The position numbers and the translations under genes are program-made. Shown one piece after another: positions 29,177 through 31,456 of a stretch of 31,456 bases of DNA. The stretch comes from Collinsella sp. (lineage in GTDB: Bacteria; Actinomycetota; Coriobacteriia; Coriobacteriales; Coriobacteriaceae): NCBI GenBank assembly GCA_022745215.1, contig JAIIWC010000015.1:1-31456 (forward strand), written 5' to 3'. The first letter of the stretch is position 1. The number at the start of each line of letters is the position of its first letter. The notes below the pieces were generated by a model. That model was given only the letters and a program-made list of their open reading frames with translations, did no database searches and was not told where the DNA came from.

Positions 29177-30055
29177 ATGCGATTGCCAAGCGCGCCCCCC
29201 GAAAGGCCTGCCATCAATCCCTTTGTTGAGCCCTCTCATGCCCTCGCCAAACAGGCATGCTGGAGCATCGCGCTCGTCGTGATTCTTGCCTGCTTGTTCT
29301 CGACCCTCGACAACGTGGTCACACTCTCCAACGCCCACGGCACCATTGCCGTGCAAACCTGGCCGCGCCTCTTTTTGGCGGCAAGCGACCTTGCCGCCGG
29401 CATCGTCTTTGATCTTGCCGAGCGTCGCTACATGGGACTTGTCATGCTCGGCATCGCCGTGCTCTCGACCAGTTCCATCCTGGCCGTCGAGGCCGGGGCA
29501 GATCCCAACCTTGGCCTTGTTGTCTTTTACCTGAGCTCGGACTTTTTCGTCACGTTCTTTACCGCCACGTTTACACAGCTGGCACCGCGCATGCACGCGC
29601 CCGCCCTCTGGGCCGGCATGGGCCGTGCGGCCAATAACGCGTGCGCGTTCACCACGTCGGGCGTCTCGCTTGCGCTTGTGACCTCTGGCAACGTCGCCCT
29701 CATCATGATCGGTGCGCTCATGCTGCTCGTAGCGGCCAGCGTTGCGTTCGTTGCCGCGGGCCTATTCCGCCTGCCCCAAACCAAGCAGGAGCGCGAACAC
29801 CAGCAACGAGCCGAGGAGGCACTGGCAGCACCGAGCATCAAGGAGCAGCGCCGAGCTTTCATCGCCAACCACGCTCTCACTCCGCGCGAAGTCGACGTGC
29901 TCATGGCAGTAACCCAGGACGAACGCCCGCTCAAGCAGGTCGCCGAGGAACTCGGTATCTCGATGCGCATGGTACAGCGCCACCTGAGCTCTATCTACCA
30001 AAAGACCGACACGCAAACGCGCGCCGGTCTCACCAAGGCCTTCCCCTCGGCCTAA
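29177..30055 (+). CDS. Membrane-anchored LuxR-family transcriptional regulator
   Basis: A 292-residue protein. About six hydrophobic segments lie in residues 25-200, for example WSIALVVILACLFSTLDNVV and VALIMIGALMLLVAASVAFV. A charged linker and a C-terminal LuxR/GerE helix-turn-helix follow (about 230-290: LTPREVDVLMAV, LKQVAEELGISMRMVQRHLSSIY). Coriobacteriia carry many LuxR proteins with 12-segment membrane domains; this one has about half that. It is divergent from the surface-protein gene and is its most obvious candidate regulator, by inference. I chose the ATG at 29177, with AAAGG 9 bases upstream. The frame is open 58 codons further upstream, into the surface-protein leader. Confidence 0.82.
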   Translation: MRLPSAPPERPAINPFVEPSHALAKQACWSIALVVILACLFSTLDNVVTLSNAHGTIAVQTWPRLFLAASDLAAGIVFDLAERRYMGLVMLGIAVLSTSSILAVEAGADPNLGLVVFYLSSDFFVTFFTATFTQLAPRMHAPALWAGMGRAANNACAFTTSGVSLALVTSGNVALIMIGALMLLVAASVAFVAAGLFRLPQTKQEREHQQRAEEALAAPSIKEQRRAFIANHALTPREVDVLMAVTQDERPLKQVAEELGISMRMVQRHLSSIYQKTDTQTRAGLTKAFPSA

Positions 30056-30059
30056 AACA

Positions 30060-30098
30060 AAAACCACCACAAAGGTGCCTGCCCTTTGTGGCGGTTTT
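30060..30098. terminator. Bidirectional terminator between luxR-type and kinase-like genes
   Basis: AAAACCACCACAAAGG (30060-30075) pairs with CCTTTGTGGCGGTTTT (30083-30098), with one mismatch. A T-rich run follows on the minus strand (TTTTTGTTTT) and a shorter one on the plus strand. It sits between the convergent stops at 30055 and 30105 and serves both genes. Confidence 0.87.
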
Positions 30099-30104
30099 GG
30101 TCGG

Positions 30105-30728
30105 TTAAGCTTCGAGCTGGGCGACTTTGTAGCGGTAAGCTGCGGCGATGACGTCCTTGCAGCCTTCGCGGCCCAACTTGGCGCGGTTGACGACGATGTC
30201 TTTACCGCTCGTCATCTTCCACTTGCCGGCACTGTAGCGCTTATAGAACGCCTCGCGCGCCTTCTGCTGCTGTTTGACCAGCTTGGCACCCTTCTTTTTG
30301 TTAAGGCCGCGCTTCTTGCGCACGATCTCGACGCGGTCCTCAAAGGGTGCGGTCACCAACACGGCGATGTGGTTGGGGTTGTTACGCAGCAGGTAATCGG
30401 ACAGACGGCCTTCGATAATGCAGCTCTCGGTCTCGCCCAGATCCAAAATCACCTGGCTCATCTTTTGGAACAACTTATCCGAGTACGAACGCGCGTCGTA
30501 GCGGTCGGGCAGGAACGCCATGTTCTCCACGGCCAGACGCTCGTCGTAGGCGGCCATCTTATCGAGCGACTCGCCCGCGCGCAGCGACGCGCGCACCAGC
30601 AGCTCGTTATCGTACAGCGGAATCCCCAACTCGTTGGCGAGGATACGGCCAATCTCGTGGCCCTCGGCACCAAAGTCGCGCGCGATGGTAATGACCACAG
30701 GATTCTTCTTATTCTCCAGATCGCTCAT
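30105..30728 (-). CDS. Cytidylate kinase-like family protein
   Basis: The 207-residue protein matches the cytidylate-kinase-like (Cytidylate_kin2) P-loop family: ITIARDFGAEGHEIGRILANEL near residues 13-34 in place of a normal Walker A, then YDNELL, IIEGRLSDYLL, and a basic RKKRGLNKKKGAKL lid-like segment. Members are common in Firmicutes and Actinobacteria, and their substrate is unproven. I chose the ATG at 30728, which has AAAGGA upstream. The frame is open to 30773, but that stretch contains a perfect palindrome abutting the previous gene's stop. It lies downstream of the ABC permease gene on the same strand. Confidence 0.8.
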   Translation of the reverse strand: MSDLENKKNPVVITIARDFGAEGHEIGRILANELGIPLYDNELLVRASLRAGESLDKMAAYDERLAVENMAFLPDRYDARSYSDKLFQKMSQVILDLGETESCIIEGRLSDYLLRNNPNHIAVLVTAPFEDRVEIVRKKRGLNKKKGAKLVKQQQKAREAFYKRYSAGKWKMTSGKDIVVNRAKLGREGCKDVIAAAYRYKVAQLEA

Positions 30729-30744
30729 CGCGATTCCTTTCTCT

Positions 30745-30775
30745 ATGTGACAAAGGGACTGTCCCTTTGTCACAT
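30745..30775. repeat. Perfect 31-bp palindrome between permease and kinase-like genes
   Basis: ATGTGACAAAGGGAC is followed by one T and then its exact complement, giving 15-bp arms. Its last base is the first base of the plus-strand complement of the permease TAA stop. It lacks a long T-run, so it may be an operator, attenuator or palindromic repeat. The CAAAGG/CCTTTG core recalls the hairpins at 27244 and 30060. Confidence 0.9.
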
Positions 30776-31413
30776 TATGCAGCTACGATGCGGCGTTGAT
30801 ACGCCCTCACCAGCAGCGAGATACCAAAGTTGAGCACAAAGTACATCGCAAACACCAAGCCGTAGAGCATAAGCACCTGCGACAGGTCGATCGCATGGGC
30901 CATCACGACGTTTGCCGTGTACATGAGCTCGGCCACGTTAATGCCCGAAAGATACGAGCTGTCCTTGATGACGGTTGTGCACTGGCTAAACAGCGCCGGA
31001 ATGATCGTCTTAAACGTCTGCGGCAGAATGATGTAGCGCATGGTGGCAAAGAAGCCAAAGCCCTGGCTCTGCGCTGCCTCAAACTGGCCGCGCGGAATCG
31101 AGTTGAGGCCGCCGCGCACAATCTCGGCCATAACGGCGCTGGTAAACAGCGTAAAGGCGATGGTCGAAATCACAATGTCCAAACCCTGCACCGTAAAGTA
31201 GATGAACAGGATCCACAGCAGGTTCGGCGTGCAACGGAACAGCTCGATATAGGCGCTCACCAAAATACGAAACGGGCGGGGCGCATAGCTTTTAACAAGC
31301 GCCAGCACCGTGCCAAAGATGAGCGAGAAAAAGATCGACAGCGCCGAGATCTCGATGGTCTTAACAAAGCCGCCCCAAATGTAGAGCAGGTTGGTCGCGT
31401 TGAAGATTTCCAT
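30775..31413 (-). CDS. Polar amino-acid ABC transporter permease
   Basis: A 212-residue HisM/GlnP-type permease with about five membrane segments and the ABC-contact loop EAAQSQGFGFFATMRYIILP. An N-terminal FVKTIEISALSIFFSLIFG segment is typical of this family. It moves a polar amino acid with a binding protein and an ATPase that are not in the window. Its start lies 4 bases after the stop of another minus-strand gene that enters from the right edge, probably a paired permease. Substrate is unknown. Confidence 0.9.
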   Translation of the reverse strand: MEIFNATNLLYIWGGFVKTIEISALSIFFSLIFGTVLALVKSYAPRPFRILVSAYIELFRCTPNLLWILFIYFTVQGLDIVISTIAFTLFTSAVMAEIVRGGLNSIPRGQFEAAQSQGFGFFATMRYIILPQTFKTIIPALFSQCTTVIKDSSYLSGINVAELMYTANVVMAHAIDLSQVLMLYGLVFAMYFVLNFGISLLVRAYQRRIVAA

Positions 31414-31417
31414 GCGC

Positions 31418-31456
31418 TAGGCCTCCTCTACGTTGTCGAGCCCCAGCTCGGCCAGG
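31418..31456 (-). CDS. C-terminal end of an upstream transporter gene (partial)
   Basis: The last 12 codons of a minus-strand gene (LAELGLDNVEEA and TAG) enter from the right edge. Its GAGGAGG serves as the ribosome binding site of the permease that starts 4 bases later. Close coupling suggests the second permease, or another subunit, of the same amino-acid ABC transporter. The fragment is too short to identify by itself. Confidence 0.6.

Noticed and set aside
29063..29596. Longer N-terminus for the surface protein
   Set aside because: The open frame upstream is antisense to the LuxR gene. The ATG at 29062 has AGGAGG and begins a proper signal peptide.

Overview
The window looks like chromosomal DNA from a GC-rich Coriobacteriia bacterium, most likely Collinsella or a close relative. 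I infer this from the third-position G/C bias, an energy-converting Ech hydrogenase beside NfnAB-type genes, a LAxTG-type wall-anchored surface protein next to a membrane-anchored LuxR regulator, and intergenic regions full of palindromic repeats. No 16S gene or other decisive taxonomic marker is present.

Layout. The window opens with what may be the end of a plus-strand gene (1-75). A minus-strand operon for a group 4 Ech-type [NiFe] hydrogenase follows (238-5897, order EchAB-C-D-E-F), in which the two membrane subunits EchA and EchB are one polypeptide. Next come a stand-alone double-HTH IS3/IS150 OrfA-like protein (6185-6589), a 2-enoate reductase/old-yellow-enzyme-type flavoprotein (7030-9060), an AlbA_2/ATPase-like regulator (9624-11066) and an initiator tRNA-Met (11548-11624). 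coaX (plus) then converges on a minus-strand group of a degenerate biotin-ligase-like protein, a FolP-FolK fusion and a Sir2 deacylase. xth is followed by a minus-strand ECF transporter operon (EcfT, fused EcfA-EcfA', S component). The plus strand then carries glmU, prs, pth and nfnA-nfnB. The end holds a signal-peptide/LAATG surface protein divergent from a LuxR-type regulator, a cytidylate-kinase-like gene and part of an amino-acid ABC transporter.

How the genes may work together. Ech couples reduced ferredoxin and protons to H2 and ion translocation, while NfnAB links ferredoxin and NADH to NADP+. Both draw on the ferredoxin pool, which fits a fermentative, H2-producing anaerobe. CoaX, FolPK, GlmU, Prs, Pth and Xth are housekeeping functions.

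Most unusual content. Three intergenic loci (9198-9500, 11322-11466, 27321-27467) carry eight copies of an imperfect palindrome. Every copy has the box CTGTAACA, exactly 25 nt of variable spacer, then TGTTACAG or a one-base variant. Units repeat every 80-81 bp. A compact version with a 3-nt spacer lies between the divergent surface-protein and LuxR genes (29091-29108). Box-to-box distance is 33 bp in the arrays and 11 bp in the compact site, so both place the boxes on the same helical face. Other, unrelated palindrome families occupy nearly every convergent or 3' intergenic space, and one IR-bounded 189-bp segment lies in frame inside the fused ECF ATPase.
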